Source: Marinifilum sp. D714
Lineage (GTDB): Bacteria > Bacteroidota > Bacteroidia > Bacteroidales > Marinifilaceae
NCBI RefSeq assembly: GCF_030851345.1
Contig: NZ_JALPNU010000011.1
Span: 1-64,000, forward strand
Direction of reading: 5' to 3'
Length of the DNA stretch: 64,000 nt
The notes under the pieces are model-generated. The model did no database searches, was not told where the DNA came from, and was given only the letters and a program-made list of their open reading frames with translations. The translations under genes and the position numbers were made by a program. This document shows, in pieces, positions 44,670 through 54,277 of the stretch; position 1 is the stretch's first letter, and each line of letters begins with the position of its first letter.

Positions 44670-45752
44670 TTAATGATGTTCTTCCGTTGCCATACCAAAG
44701 TAAAGCGCAGAAAGAAGCGTAAATACATATGCCTGGATCAATGCTACAAGTAGCTCCAACATATCCATAAAGATCACAAACAATACAGAGATAACCGATG
44801 TTCCGTATCCTAACATTGGACTAATTTGTCCGAATATGAAGATCAAGCTCACAAATGCCAATACAATCATGTGACCTGCTGTGATGTTTGCAAACAAACG
44901 GACCATTAAAACGAATGGTTTTGTAAATACCCCCATAAGCTCAACCAATGGCATCAATGGTACAGGGAATTTTAACCACCAAGGAACTCCTGGCGTATTA
45001 AAAATGTGAACCCAGTAATTTTTATTTCCACTAAATGTTGTGATGATGAATGTAAATACTGCCAATACCATTGTAATGGTAATGTTCCCAGTAACGTTAG
45101 CTCCTCCTGGAATCAATGGAACCAAGCCCATTAAGTTATTCAACCAGATAAAGAAGAAAATGGTTAAAAGGAATGGCATGTATTTTTCGTATTTCTTTTC
45201 ACCAATAGCAGGCTTTGCAATCTCATCACGCACAAATAAAATTAGTGGCTCCATTAAAGACTGCATACCTTTAGGAGCTTGTCCTTTTCTTCGAGTATAT
45301 GCTTTAGCAACAGATATGAAAATCCACATCAGGAATATCATACTAATCAGCATGGCAACTACATTCTTTGTCATTGAAATGTCGAATGGTCGAACTTCAT
45401 GACCATCAATCTTTTCCACTACTTTACCTCTAAACTCACCTTCCTGTGCAATGTAAAATCCTTTGTAAGCATCATGCCCATGATGAAATTTACTAGACAT
45501 GAACATATGAAAACCGGATTGCTCTGAAATCACAATCACTGGAAGAGGAACCGAAACGTGCTTGTCTTTATAGGATAAAATATGCCAATCATAAGCATCG
45601 GCAATATGATCCATGATAAAGTTACCAGGTTCGAATTTTTCCTTTTTGTGAGTATCGTGGTGAGCATGCTTGTCATGTTCATCAGATGCAAACGCAGTAA
45701 GTGCGCTGGCAATAAAGAAGACGATTAGTAGAAATCGATGAATACTTTTCAT
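44670..45752 (-). CDS. atpB: ATP synthase Fo subunit a with periplasmic His-rich extension
   Basis: A 360-residue membrane protein, about 90 longer than E. coli subunit a. A signal-like helix (FLLIVFFIASALTAFAS) is followed by a His/Asp-rich stretch (DEHDKHAHHDTHKKEK) and a periplasmic domain to about residue 130; then the standard five-helix core with FLLTIFFFIWLNNLMGLVPL and the essential Arg in MVRLFANITAGHMI. This extended form is usual in Bacteroidota. It follows the AtpI-like membrane protein with a 222-nt gap whose minus-strand RNA can form two hairpins (45781-45802 and 45812-45849). Confidence 0.95.
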   Translation of the reverse strand: MKSIHRFLLIVFFIASALTAFASDEHDKHAHHDTHKKEKFEPGNFIMDHIADAYDWHILSYKDKHVSVPLPVIVISEQSGFHMFMSSKFHHGHDAYKGFYIAQEGEFRGKVVEKIDGHEVRPFDISMTKNVVAMLISMIFLMWIFISVAKAYTRRKGQAPKGMQSLMEPLILFVRDEIAKPAIGEKKYEKYMPFLLTIFFFIWLNNLMGLVPLIPGGANVTGNITITMVLAVFTFIITTFSGNKNYWVHIFNTPGVPWWLKFPVPLMPLVELMGVFTKPFVLMVRLFANITAGHMIVLAFVSLIFIFGQISPMLGYGTSVISVLFVIFMDMLELLVALIQAYVFTLLSALYFGMATEEHH

Positions 45753-45780
45753 ACGTAGAATGACTTGCTTTAATGTTTTG

Positions 45781-45849
45781 TCTTTCGAAACCTACCGAAA
45801 GAGATTTAAAATGGAATTATTAGGGAAATCCCCCATGTTTATAATTCCA
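45781..45849 (-). promoter_or_regulatory. Structured leader of atpB
   Basis: Two inverted repeats: TCTTTCG / CGAAAGA (45781-45802), and TGGAATTAT / ATAATTCCA (45812-45849) enclosing GGGAAATCCC. They lie 30-100 nt upstream of the atpB start. Could be an mRNA processing or translational control element; no exact promoter element seen here. Confidence 0.45.
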
Positions 45850-45974
45850 ATAATTAATTACTTCGCTCCAAATTAAAATAAGGATAAATTACAATGTAAC
45901 TTGAGAAGTTTTTTCTCTTATTTTTTTGGTCCCTCAAATTTAATAAAAAAAGTTCTCCACAAAACTTTTTTAAG

Positions 45975-46367
45975 CTATTTAATATTTCCCGACCTTAAAG
46001 TCTTAGATAGTGTTATTACTTCAAAGGTTGTATAAACTACATAACAAAACGCAAAGAAAAGCACAAAACTCAATGCCTGCGCCCTATTCAGCAAAACGTA
46101 AACAATTACGAAACTAAGGTTGAGAAATAATTTTATTCCAAACCAAGCCATATAATTGGTATGGAAAATTCGAGGATCACCCTTTGATAATTTTAATAAT
46201 TTGAAATGTTGAAAGGAATTGAATAAAAAAAAGTACAAAATCACGAAAGGAAAAATATAATTAAACCACGGTTTTAAAACTGTTAGGAACAATGCAATAG
46301 ACCCAATTAGTAAAAAAACTGATATTAAACCTAGCCTAAGAATGTACGATTTGTATTTTTTTTCCAT
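45975..46367 (-). CDS. Small membrane protein of the atp operon
   Basis: A 130-residue protein with four membrane helices (about 10-30, 33-52, 72-92, 97-116) and charged ends, no catalytic motif. It sits between AtpZ and atpB, 5 nt after AtpZ, exactly where AtpI-type accessory proteins occur; its four-helix layout is also AtpI-like. A role in c-ring assembly or ion supply to Fo is plausible but not shown by the sequence. Confidence 0.7.
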   Translation of the reverse strand: MEKKYKSYILRLGLISVFLLIGSIALFLTVLKPWFNYIFPFVILYFFLFNSFQHFKLLKLSKGDPRIFHTNYMAWFGIKLFLNLSFVIVYVLLNRAQALSFVLFFAFCYVVYTTFEVITLSKTLRSGNIK

Positions 46368-46372
46368 ATCTA

Positions 46373-46609
46373 TTATTTCATTTTCATAAAATCTTTCAGA
46401 GCGAAATAAAGGGACAGAATTACGCCTAAAAAAGCTCCTATAACGGTAAATAAGGGAAATTCTTTTTGTAGATATTCATCCAGTTTCATACCTCCGTATA
46501 AAACCACCAGAATTACCACAATCATTTGAAAAGCCAAGCCAGAGTATTTAATAACTCCGCTTAGCTGTTTTCTTTTTTTATCCTTTTCCGGATTATTTTT
46601 TCTTTTCAT
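46373..46609 (-). CDS. AtpZ/AtpI-family protein
   Basis: A 78-residue protein with two membrane helices (YSGLAFQMIVVILVVLYGG and FTVIGAFLGVILSLYFAL) joined by a short loop with KLDEYLQKEFP. This is the AtpZ family, linked with AtpI in assembly of or ion supply to Fo. I place the start at ATG 46609 (MKRKNNPEKD), which overlaps the bactofilin end by 17 nt; a longer frame would run far into bactofilin. It is 5 nt from the next small membrane protein. Confidence 0.75.
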   Translation of the reverse strand: MKRKNNPEKDKKRKQLSGVIKYSGLAFQMIVVILVVLYGGMKLDEYLQKEFPLFTVIGAFLGVILSLYFALKDFMKMK

Positions 46610-46985
46610 CCTTTGCAGGTGCCGCTTCACCCATTTTACAAGATCCGGTAAACTTAGCACCAGGCTCAACAGAAATCTTATCTGTAGCAATATTTCCTAA
46701 TATTAATGCTGTTGATTTCAGATTCACCATTTCTGAAGCAACAATATTACCTTCTACTCTACCTGAAACATCAATTGTTTTACAATTAATATCTCCCTCG
46801 ATTTTACCGGTGTTTCCTACAACTACCTTTCCGTTTACCTGCATTTTCCCATTTAAATACCCATCAATACGAATATCTCTTGATGCTTGCACATCTCCTT
46901 TAATTGATGTTCCATCACAAATAAGGTTTACTGCGGTTGGTTGTACGTCGTTGTTTCTGCTCATTTTATTTTTTTTACTAAACAT
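46593..46985 (-). CDS. Bactofilin (polymer-forming cytoskeletal protein)
   Basis: A 130-residue protein with the bactofilin beta-helix: repeating strands such as NLICDGTSIKGDVQASRDI, RIDGYLNGKMQVNGKVVVG and KIEGDINCKTIDVSGRVEGN. The ends are short, charged and disordered (MFSKKNKMSRNND; APAKDEKKK). Bactofilins polymerise without nucleotide and organise envelope and cell-shape processes. I chose ATG 46985; a TTG further upstream is less likely. It is the first gene of the ATP synthase operon here, overlapping AtpZ. Confidence 0.88.
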   Translation of the reverse strand: MFSKKNKMSRNNDVQPTAVNLICDGTSIKGDVQASRDIRIDGYLNGKMQVNGKVVVGNTGKIEGDINCKTIDVSGRVEGNIVASEMVNLKSTALILGNIATDKISVEPGAKFTGSCKMGEAAPAKDEKKK

Positions 46986-47213
46986 GTTTGAAATCTTATT
47001 GATGTGGACAAGTGCAATTGGAAATTCATAGAATATTAGTCTAGTATTCACCTCTTTTATTGCCCCGAATTGACATCTATATCAACTCAATTTTTCTAAA
47101 AAAAGTATACGAACAATCTCTTTTATTATTCCAATCTACAGCACCCATGTTCGCGGACCATACAAATATAAAAAAATGAGGCAGAAATCCCACTTCTATG
47201 TCAAGTTTGAAAG

Positions 47214-47243
47214 CAAAAAAAAGGCTTCCAAATGGAAGCCTTT
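47214..47243 (-). terminator. Rho-independent terminator of the rpmF-fabH operon
   Basis: AAAGGCTTCC, 4-nt loop, GGAAGCCTTT; on the minus strand followed by a run of T. Lies 25 nt after the fabH stop. Confidence 0.85.
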
Positions 47244-47267
47244 ATAATATCTTGTAGTAATAAAATT

Positions 47268-48266
47268 CTATTTAGGATCGTAACCCCATTTCAACAGAAT
47301 AGATCCCCAGGTAAAACCTGCGCCAAATCCTGAAAGAATAATATTATCTCCTTTTTTCAATTGATCTTCCCACTCCCATAAACACAATGGAATGGTAGCA
47401 GAGGTTGTATTACCGTATTTCTCGATGTTAATCATCACTTTTTCCTTGGCCAAGCCCATTCTTTTAGCTGTAGCCTCAATAATACGATTATTTGCCTGAT
47501 GTGGAACCAACCAAGCCAAATCATCAGCTGTCATGTTGTGTTTTTCCATCATTTCTACTGAAACATCCGCCATGTTAGAAACCGCATGTTTAAATACGTG
47601 GTTACCTTCCTGATAAATGAAGTGTTCGCGAGCATCAACAGTTTCATGAGAAGCTGGCTTACATGAGCCACCTGCTTTTTGATGCAAATGCTTACGACCA
47701 AAACCTGCTGTGTGTAACATTTCATCCATTACACCTACTTCTTCTGTTGTTGGTTCCAACATAACTGCTGCCGCACCATCACCAAAAATAGGACATGTTT
47801 GACGATCAGTATAATCAACTATTGAAGACATTTTTTCTGCACCAACAATTACAACTTTCTTATACATACCAGACTGTACGTATTTTGAACCAGTTGCCAA
47901 TGCAAATAAAAATCCTGAACAACCTGCATTCAAGTCAAAGCTAAATGCATTGTTAATTCCGGCTTTATCACTAATAATGTTTGCTGTAGCAGGGAATTGC
48001 ATGTCAGGAGTTACTGTTGCACAAATCACCAAGTCAACTTCTTCAGGAGAAGTTCCTGTTTTTTCCAGCAACTGATTAACAGCTCTCACACCTAATTCCG
48101 AAGAACCAAGTCCTTCACCTTTTAGAATTCTTCTTTCTTTAATACCAATGCGAGTCATGATCCACTCATCAGAAGTGTCAACCATGGTACTTAATTCGTC
48201 ATTGGTAAGGATATAGTCGGGAACATAAGCCCCAACTCCTGTTATAACTGCATTAATTTTTGACAT
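47268..48266 (-). CDS. fabH: Beta-ketoacyl-ACP synthase III
   Basis: A 332-residue thiolase-fold enzyme that starts fatty-acid synthesis by condensing acyl-CoA with malonyl-ACP. The catalytic triad is visible: Cys in [13 protein letters not shown], His in [11 protein letters not shown], Asn in [26 protein letters not shown] is the CoA-binding loop near the N-terminus. It follows rpmF with a 213-nt gap, without plsX between them. Confidence 0.95.
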   Translation of the reverse strand: MSKINAVITGVGAYVPDYILTNDELSTMVDTSDEWIMTRIGIKERRILKGEGLGSSELGVRAVNQLLEKTGTSPEEVDLVICATVTPDMQFPATANIISDKAGINNAFSFDLNAGCSGFLFALATGSKYVQSGMYKKVVIVGAEKMSSIVDYTDRQTCPIFGDGAAAVMLEPTTEEVGVMDEMLHTAGFGRKHLHQKAGGSCKPASHETVDAREHFIYQEGNHVFKHAVSNMADVSVEMMEKHNMTADDLAWLVPHQANNRIIEATAKRMGLAKEKVMINIEKYGNTTSATIPLCLWEWEDQLKKGDNIILSGFGAGFTWGSILLKWGYDPK

Positions 48267-48479
48267 TGTTTAAGCTTACTTAGTGTTCATCAGATAATTC
48301 AGCTTACAAGTATACAGATTTTTCTCTAGCAAATCATGGATTTTAAAGGTTAATCTCACACCTCTAAGATCAACAAACAAGGATAAAGCAAGAACGATCA
48401 TGTATAACGCAAATTTGCCCCTAAGAAAAATCTGAGGAGCAAATTTATATAGCTTCAAACCTGAATAATTGTACTCAGG

Positions 48480-48665
48480 TTATGCTGTAACTTCTTTTTC
48501 AATAGCTAATTTGCCTCTGTAATAACCGCACTCAGGGCAAACAGTGTGATATTTAACAGTTGCTCCGCAATTTGAGCAAGATGCTAAAGTAGCAGGAGTT
48601 GTTCTAAGATGACTTCTTCTCTTATTTCTTCTCTGCTTCGACGTTCTGTGTTTTGGATGTGCCAT
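48480..48665 (-). CDS. rpmF: 50S ribosomal protein L32
   Basis: A 61-residue ribosomal protein: AHPKHRTSKQRRNKRRSH basic start and a four-Cys zinc ribbon (CSNC near residue 30 and CPEC near residue 43), so this is the zinc-binding form. It lies 16 nt after the DUF177 gene, the usual pairing. Confidence 0.95.
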   Translation of the reverse strand: MAHPKHRTSKQRRNKRRSHLRTTPATLASCSNCGATVKYHTVCPECGYYRGKLAIEKEVTA

Positions 48666-48681
48666 TTTTCAACCTATTTAA

Positions 48682-49218
48682 CTAGTTATTATCAATCAAT
48701 TTTCTTAAATCATTCCATCTCGGGTCAATCTTCTCTTCCTCATTCACCGAGAGGTCATTCAATTTTTGAATCATTTTTTCATTACAAGTGCTGTTTCCTT
48801 CTTCATCATCCGGGTGAACAAAGCTATAAGGTAAGCTCAATTCAAACAGCTCATAGATGTATTGTGCTACATTGATCTCGTTTTCCGATTCTGCTAGAAC
48901 AATTACATCATCTGCCAACTCTTCGTGTTCTTCACCAAATTTCAAATGTAGAGAATTTTCACCCTCAACTTCAATCTCCAGCTCCTCCAAACACCTGTCG
49001 CAGGCTACGTTTAATTTTCCTTTTATTTCAAACTTTAAAGTAGTTACCAGAGTTTTTTTATTGAAAGTGATTTTTACATCAGCTTCTCCCTGATAAATAT
49101 CTTCCTCTTGAAAATGCTCAAAGAACTCATGATCTATCTTGAAATCAAATTCATGTAAACCGTCCTTTAACCCCTTAAAAGGAATCGTATATTTTGTTGG
49201 ATATTCCAAAATATTCAA
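48682..49218 (-). CDS. DUF177 (YceD-like) protein
   Basis: A 178-residue protein. IPFKGLKDGLHEFDFKID opens the domain, and CDRC near residue 74 is the conserved Cys pair of this family, which is linked to 23S rRNA/ribosome assembly and nearly always precedes rpmF. The only plausible start is TTG at 49218 (no in-frame ATG nearby). A good -7 element (TACTTTTG) ends only 12 nt upstream, so the mRNA would be almost leaderless, or the promoter call is wrong. Confidence 0.87.
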   Translation of the reverse strand: MNILEYPTKYTIPFKGLKDGLHEFDFKIDHEFFEHFQEEDIYQGEADVKITFNKKTLVTTLKFEIKGKLNVACDRCLEELEIEVEGENSLHLKFGEEHEELADDVIVLAESENEINVAQYIYELFELSLPYSFVHPDDEEGNSTCNEKMIQKLNDLSVNEEEKIDPRWNDLRKLIDNN

Positions 49219-49229
49219 ATAAAACTTTG

Positions 49230-49264
49230 CAAAAGTATAAAAATTAATCTTACGAATTCACAAA
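49230..49264 (-). promoter_or_regulatory. Promoter of the DUF177-rpmF-fabH operon
   Basis: Minus strand TTTG, 23 nt, TACTTTTG (exact -7 element). The predicted start is about 5 nt before the TTG start codon. Confidence 0.55.
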
Positions 49265-49408
49265 AAAATACATCTTTTTTGTCAATTTCAAGCAATTACT
49301 GATGCTAAACAAGCAATCAATAAGCAATCCCGCCTAAAAACGGGCTGCAAAAATAAGGAGTTCTTTTTTGGTTTCAAAACATTTCTGGTGATTTGAAAAC
49401 CAGAACTT

Positions 49409-50554
49409 TCAGTTTAGAGGCAAAATAATTCTAAAAACCGTGCCTTTTCCCACTTCAGAGCTGGATACAAAAATTTTTCCACTATGGTAATTTTCTATAA
49501 TTCTTTTGGCCAATGATAATCCTAAACCCCAACCACGTTTCTTTGAAGTATAACCAGGTTTAAATACAGTTTTAAATTGACCTTTGGCGATTCCCTTTCC
49601 AGTATCTTTGATATCCAAGACAATTTTTTCTTTGCCTTCAGTTAAAGAAAAATGCAACACTCCCCTTCCCTCCATGGCATCAACTGCATTTTTTGTCAAA
49701 TTTTCTATCACCCAGGAAAACAACTCTTTGTTTAAAGGCACCAATTCATTTTTTAAATCAGTATGGGCAAAAATAAACTCAATTTTATCTGAAGTTCTTT
49801 TCTTTAGATATTCTATACTCGTTTCCAGAATTTCATTCAGATTATGAGGTTTTAAGATCGGCTTTGATCCAATTTTCGAGAATCGCTCTGCAATTACCTC
49901 CAACCTGGTAACATCTTTCGACATTTCTTCAACCATTGCAGGACTTGGATTTCCCGACTTCATCAATTCCATCCAGGCCATAAGAGAACTAATTGGTGTC
50001 CCCAACTGATGAGCTGTTTCCTTCGACATACCAACCCAAACACGATTCTGCTCTGCAGATTTTGAATAAGAAAAAGCCAAAAATGCAATGATAATGAAAG
50101 TAATAATCGCTCCTAACTGAATGAATGGATACCAGGCCAGGCGCTTTAGAATATTTGAATCATCGTAGTAAATGTAATTTTTGCTGTTAATCAAGTCGAT
50201 GGTAATGGAATGATTCTCATTCTTCATTTTAGTCAACTCCCTTGACAGTACCTTTGCTTCTTGATTCTCTGGAAAATTAATATTCCTGTGAGCAATTATG
50301 CTATCATTTTCATCGGCTATAATCATTGGAATGGTCTCATTGCCTTCCATTATCCTCTGAATTAAAGCAACATCCTGGTTTGGATTGGTATCCAGACTCT
50401 TTAACCCAATTGCCCAAAGCTCTACTTTCTTTGCTTCTTCGTGGGCCAGTTTCTTTACCAAACTATTGGTATAAAGCAATGACGCAGCCACAATCACAAC
50501 TGCAACAATTAAAAAATGGTATTTCCAATTCCGATTATTAAGGTAAAAGTCCAA
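49409..50554 (-). CDS. Orphan sensor histidine kinase
   Basis: A 381-residue membrane kinase. Helices at about 14-33 and 142-164 flank a periplasmic domain of about 105 residues. His in VGMSKETAHQLGTPISSL is the phospho-acceptor (near residue 181); ENLTKNAVDAMEGRG, IKDTGKGIAKG and KRGWGLGLSLAKRIIENYH are the N, G1 and G2 boxes. No response regulator lies nearby. The start appears to be TTG (MDFYLNNRNW). Signal and target unknown. Confidence 0.88.
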   Translation of the reverse strand: MDFYLNNRNWKYHFLIVAVVIVAASLLYTNSLVKKLAHEEAKKVELWAIGLKSLDTNPNQDVALIQRIMEGNETIPMIIADENDSIIAHRNINFPENQEAKVLSRELTKMKNENHSITIDLINSKNYIYYDDSNILKRLAWYPFIQLGAIITFIIIAFLAFSYSKSAEQNRVWVGMSKETAHQLGTPISSLMAWMELMKSGNPSPAMVEEMSKDVTRLEVIAERFSKIGSKPILKPHNLNEILETSIEYLKKRTSDKIEFIFAHTDLKNELVPLNKELFSWVIENLTKNAVDAMEGRGVLHFSLTEGKEKIVLDIKDTGKGIAKGQFKTVFKPGYTSKKRGWGLGLSLAKRIIENYHSGKIFVSSSEVGKGTVFRIILPLN

Positions 50555-50683
50555 TGCTGAATATTAATTGGTTTCTGATAAAGGTAACGACAAATCGATT
50601 TAAATCTTATTCCAGAGTTAAAAAATATATCTCTATTACAGTTCATTTTAAACCCAACCCAATATTACCATTCAAAATTTAAT

Positions 50684-50716
50684 TTTGCATTGATCATCCT
50701 TTATGGATTATATTTG
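50684..50716 (+). promoter_or_regulatory. Promoter of the yceI-like gene
   Basis: TTTG (50684-50687), 21 nt, TATATTTG (50709-50716), exact to consensus. The start near 50723 rules out translation from ATG 50690 and supports ATG 50774. Confidence 0.7.
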
Positions 50717-50773
50717 TTTATAAGCAAGGGTTTTACACCTTTTTCAAGTATTAACTCCATAAAAGCATATCAT

Positions 50774-51298
50774 ATGATCAGAAGGTTGATGTTATTGGCA
50801 ATGATTATTGGAGGGATTCATTTTACATGTTCATCCCAGAATATTAATACCGAAAAATCCAAAATTGAGTTTCGAGTGGCCAATCTTGGTGCGAACAAGG
50901 TAAAGGGAAACTTTTCGGGCATGAAAGGAAATGTAAATTTCGACCCCAAAAACATCTCCTCGACCTCTTTTGATGTCTGTATTGATGCAACAACATTCAA
51001 TACGAGAATGAAGAAAAGAGATAAAGTAGTAAAGGGAGAAAAGTACTTAGATGTTGCCAATTACCCTGAAATTTGTTTCAAATCAACCGGTGTATCCCGT
51101 AATGGAATGAGTTATAAACTTAGCGGAATACTAACAATGCATGGCGAAAGCAAAGAGGTAGAAATCATTTTTAATTACTCTCGCCAAACATTTACCGGCA
51201 AACTACAAGTGAACCGCCTCGATTTTAAAGTCGGTCCTCAAAGTGGTGTTTTGGTTGGCAAAGTAATAGACATTACAATTACCTGTGTAATTGAATAG
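50774..51298 (+). CDS. YceI-family exported lipid-binding protein
   Basis: A 174-residue protein with an export signal (LMLLAMIIGGIHFTC; the Cys could be a lipidation site). The mature part is a lipocalin-like YceI domain: SKIEFRVANLGANKVKGNFS, then GNVNFDPKNISSTSFDVCID, EKYLDVANYPEICFKST and LTMHGESKEVEIIF. Such proteins bind isoprenoid lipids in the periplasm. Single gene with a consensus promoter; it faces the mnmH gene with only 1 nt between stops. Confidence 0.88.
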   Translation: MIRRLMLLAMIIGGIHFTCSSQNINTEKSKIEFRVANLGANKVKGNFSGMKGNVNFDPKNISSTSFDVCIDATTFNTRMKKRDKVVKGEKYLDVANYPEICFKSTGVSRNGMSYKLSGILTMHGESKEVEIIFNYSRQTFTGKLQVNRLDFKVGPQSGVLVGKVIDITITCVIE

Positions 51299-51299
51299 G

Positions 51300-52331
51300 C
51301 TATTTTTTAAGAGAATTGTAAAACTCAATTACCTTCTGAGCATTTTCTGCTGGATTGTCTTTTTCCAACTCCAAATAATGAATGGTTTGGCCTTCTCTTT
51401 TCGATAAACCATGCCTATAGGCTTTATCGTAGTAATTCAATGTAATATCTGCAACCGTGGCATAATCTCCATTCTTTAGACTTTCCTCTGCTAGTTTTAC
51501 ATTTAGTCCCCCTAATCTTTTCCCAATTTTAGAGATCATGTGAGCCAGAATTTCAGAGTCGAAACAAGCATATTCTTCCACAAGCCGTTTTATTCTTTCA
51601 GATTTTGGAATTAGAATTTTTACCACATCGGTTTGTCGCATTCTGTGAAATAAAGCATCATTAATCCATACAGAACCTATTGATTTGCTTTCATCTTCTA
51701 CCCAAATTGGTTGATTCGGATCCAAATCCAACCATACTTTAGCCAATTCATTCTCAAAGTTCTCATTGCTTGGCTGATCGGTTTGTCCTAAAGCCCCAAA
51801 TACAGATCCCTTGTGATGGGCTACTCCTTCCAAATCGAGTATCTGAGCACCTTGCTTCTGCATTTCGTGTAAAACTTCCGTTTTTCCGCTGCCTGTCATG
51901 CCTCCCAAAACCACCAATTCCGATTTTTCGGCAAATTGCTTACGAATGTATCCTCGATATGCCTTGTAGCCTCCTTTTAGTAAATAAACCTTAAATCCTG
52001 CTGTTTCGAATAACCATGCCATGCTGCCGCTACGCATTCCACCACGCCAGCAGTGAACCATTATTTCTTTTTGCGGCGCAAATTTCTTAGCCATTTTCAC
52101 AAATTTGGCCAGTTTAGGACCAACCAATTCTAGCCCTAAAAGAACCGCAGCATCCTTACTGGCTCTCTTGTATTTGGTGCCAACCTTAGCTCGTTCTTCA
52201 TTCGTAAAAATGGGAATATTTAAAGCATCAGGAATGTGTCCTTCTTCAAATTCTGCTGGTGTTCTTACATCAATCATTGGAAGTGATTTTCCCAATTCTA
52301 GGAATTCTTCCGGGCTAAGTACTTTTGCCAT
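51300..52331 (-). CDS. mnmH: tRNA 2-selenouridine synthase
   Basis: A 343-residue two-domain enzyme. The rhodanese domain (1-130) has PMIDVRTPAEFEEGHIPDA and the catalytic Cys in VHCWRGGMRSGS; the P-loop domain follows with GGMTGSGKTEVLHEM and WVEDESKSIGSVWI. It converts 2-thiouridine at the wobble position to 2-selenouridine through a geranylated intermediate, so a selenophosphate source (selD) is expected elsewhere in the genome. Confidence 0.93.
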   Translation of the reverse strand: MAKVLSPEEFLELGKSLPMIDVRTPAEFEEGHIPDALNIPIFTNEERAKVGTKYKRASKDAAVLLGLELVGPKLAKFVKMAKKFAPQKEIMVHCWRGGMRSGSMAWLFETAGFKVYLLKGGYKAYRGYIRKQFAEKSELVVLGGMTGSGKTEVLHEMQKQGAQILDLEGVAHHKGSVFGALGQTDQPSNENFENELAKVWLDLDPNQPIWVEDESKSIGSVWINDALFHRMRQTDVVKILIPKSERIKRLVEEYACFDSEILAHMISKIGKRLGGLNVKLAEESLKNGDYATVADITLNYYDKAYRHGLSKREGQTIHYLELEKDNPAENAQKVIEFYNSLKK

Positions 52332-52362
52332 TTTTTTGGTTCTTTTCAGCTATTACCTGATC

Positions 52363-52388
52363 AAAAAAGCACGTAAAAAATACGTGCT
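52363..52388 (-). terminator. Rho-independent terminator of rsgA
   Basis: AGCACGTA, 5-nt loop, TACGTGCT, followed on the minus strand by TTTTTTGA. Confidence 0.82.
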
Positions 52389-52421
52389 GAATTCTGTCTT
52401 TAACAGTGATCTATATTGAAA

Positions 52422-53348
52422 TTAAATTCTGTATTTACTATCCTCATCCTCCATTACCATACCCAGATAACTTTCGTAACGAGTAATGCTAATTTCGCCT
52501 GCTTCAACTGCAGCTTTTACGGCACATTTGGGTTCATGAATGTGACTGCAATTGTTGAATTGACATTCTTGTGAAGTTTCGAATATTTCAGGAAAAAAGT
52601 GCGACATCTCTTCCTTCTCCATATCAATGGTTCCGAAACCTCTAATTCCCGGAGTATCGATAATATAACCTCCAAAATCTAACTCAAACATCTCTGAGAA
52701 AGTTGTTGTGTGCTTTCCTTGAGAGTGAGCCTCGGAAATCTCCCCGGTTTTCAAATCTAAACCTGGTTGAATGGCATTGATCAGCGTTGATTTACCAACA
52801 CCAGAATGCCCTGAAAGAAGATTAATATTATCCTTTAAGGCATCTTTAATAATATCAAGATGGGTTCCGTTCTTTGCAGAAATTTCGTAACACTTGTATC
52901 CTATTTTCTCATAAATTCCCTTCAGCTCATCCAGTCTGTCCATATCATTCGGTCGATATCGGTCTATTTTATTAAAAATCAAGCGAACCGGAATGCGATA
53001 AGCTTCGGCGGCAGCCAAGAATCGATCTATAAAAGTTGTGGTGGTTAAAGGATAATTTACGGTTACAATCAAGAATGCCTGATCAACATTGGAAGCAATG
53101 ATCTGACTGTGCTTCGACAGGTTTGATGACTTTCGAATGATATAGTTCTTTCGATCGTGAATACTTACAATCACTTTCGACTCCTTATCTTCCTCAAAAT
53201 TTACTCTGTCGCCCACCGCAATTGGATTGGTGGTTCTAATTCCCTCCATTCTGAATCGCCCTTTGATACGGCAATTGTGAATTTCTCCATCGTTGGTCTT
53301 AACAGTATACCAACTTCCTGTCGATTTTATAACCAGTCCTTCTTTCAA
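52422..53348 (-). CDS. rsgA: Ribosome small-subunit-dependent GTPase A
   Basis: A 308-residue circularly permuted GTPase: OB-fold (1-70), then the G4 motif NKID before the P-loop [17 protein letters not shown] and the G3 motif IDTPGI, and a C-terminal zinc site [14 protein letters not shown]. It matures the 30S subunit. The start is probably TTG 53348 (MKEGLVIKS), since no in-frame ATG lies near. Single gene with its own terminator. Confidence 0.95.
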   Translation of the reverse strand: MKEGLVIKSTGSWYTVKTNDGEIHNCRIKGRFRMEGIRTTNPIAVGDRVNFEEDKESKVIVSIHDRKNYIIRKSSNLSKHSQIIASNVDQAFLIVTVNYPLTTTTFIDRFLAAAEAYRIPVRLIFNKIDRYRPNDMDRLDELKGIYEKIGYKCYEISAKNGTHLDIIKDALKDNINLLSGHSGVGKSTLINAIQPGLDLKTGEISEAHSQGKHTTTFSEMFELDFGGYIIDTPGIRGFGTIDMEKEEMSHFFPEIFETSQECQFNNCSHIHEPKCAVKAAVEAGEISITRYESYLGMVMEDEDSKYRI

Positions 53349-53496
53349 TGTCTATCTATTTTTGTACAAAAATAGTTGATTTTAAGGAAAAGAGCGCATT
53401 TTAAAGAATTTGTTATTAGCCCAAGTACAAATCTGGTGCTTATCTTTACTAAATTGCATTTTAATTCATTTGTTAAAATAAACACACACGAGATAC

Positions 53497-54264
53497 ATGA
53501 AGAAAATTATTAGCTACAATGTAAACGGCATTAGAGCTGCATTGGGAAAAGACTTGGTTGGATGGTTGAAAGAAGAAAATCCTGACATTTTATTGATTCA
53601 GGAAACCAAAGCACAACCTGAGCAGATCGAATCTCATTTGTTTGAGGAATTGGGATACCACTGCTACTGGTTCTCTGCCGAGAAAAAGGGATACAGCGGT
53701 GTTGGTATTCTAAGCAAGGAAAAACCTGATGCCATTGTTACAGGAGTGGATAACGACAAATACGATATTGAAGGAAGGGCAATAAGAGCCGATTTTGGCG
53801 ATATTTCGGTATTTAGCACCTATCATCCATCGGGAACTACCGGAGGGCCAAGACAGGACTATAAAATGGAATGGTTGGCCTATTTCCAGGAATACATCAA
53901 CGAACTGAAAAAGGAAAGACCCAATCTTGTTATTGGTGGCGACTTTAACATCTGCCACAAAGCCATTGATATCAGCAGACCTGAAAAGAAAAAAGGAGTT
54001 TCGGGTTTTTTACCTGAGGAAAGAGAATGGGTAAGCCAATTTCTGGAAAGTGGTTTTATAGATTCCTTCCGCGTTTTCGATCAATCGCCAGATAAATATA
54101 GCTGGTGGAGCTACCGCGCTGGTTCCAGAGGCAAAAACCTGGGTTGGAGAATCGACTATCACATGGTAAGTGAAAGTTTGCAGGAGAAGCTTAAAGGTGC
54201 CTCTATCCTTGCTGATGTTGTGCATTCCGATCACTGCCCTATTGTTGTTGAAATGGAATTTTAA
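53497..54264 (+). CDS. xth: Exodeoxyribonuclease III (AP endonuclease)
   Basis: A 255-residue EEP-fold nuclease: MKKIISYNVNGIRAALGK with the metal Asn, LLIQETKAQPEQ with the metal Glu, VIGGDFNICHKAIDISRP with catalytic Asp/Asn, WRIDYHMVS, and the terminal HSDHCPIVVEM. It acts on abasic DNA sites and 3' ends. The gene is followed by a long repeat-rich gap. Confidence 0.93.
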   Translation: MKKIISYNVNGIRAALGKDLVGWLKEENPDILLIQETKAQPEQIESHLFEELGYHCYWFSAEKKGYSGVGILSKEKPDAIVTGVDNDKYDIEGRAIRADFGDISVFSTYHPSGTTGGPRQDYKMEWLAYFQEYINELKKERPNLVIGGDFNICHKAIDISRPEKKKGVSGFLPEEREWVSQFLESGFIDSFRVFDQSPDKYSWWSYRAGSRGKNLGWRIDYHMVSESLQEKLKGASILADVVHSDHCPIVVEMEF

Positions 54265-54277
54265 AATACTTTTATAA

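Noticed and set aside
48276-48458. A 60-residue open frame between rpmF and fabH
   Set aside because: No recognisable domain or good ribosome site; the gap is more likely an untranslated or promoter region.
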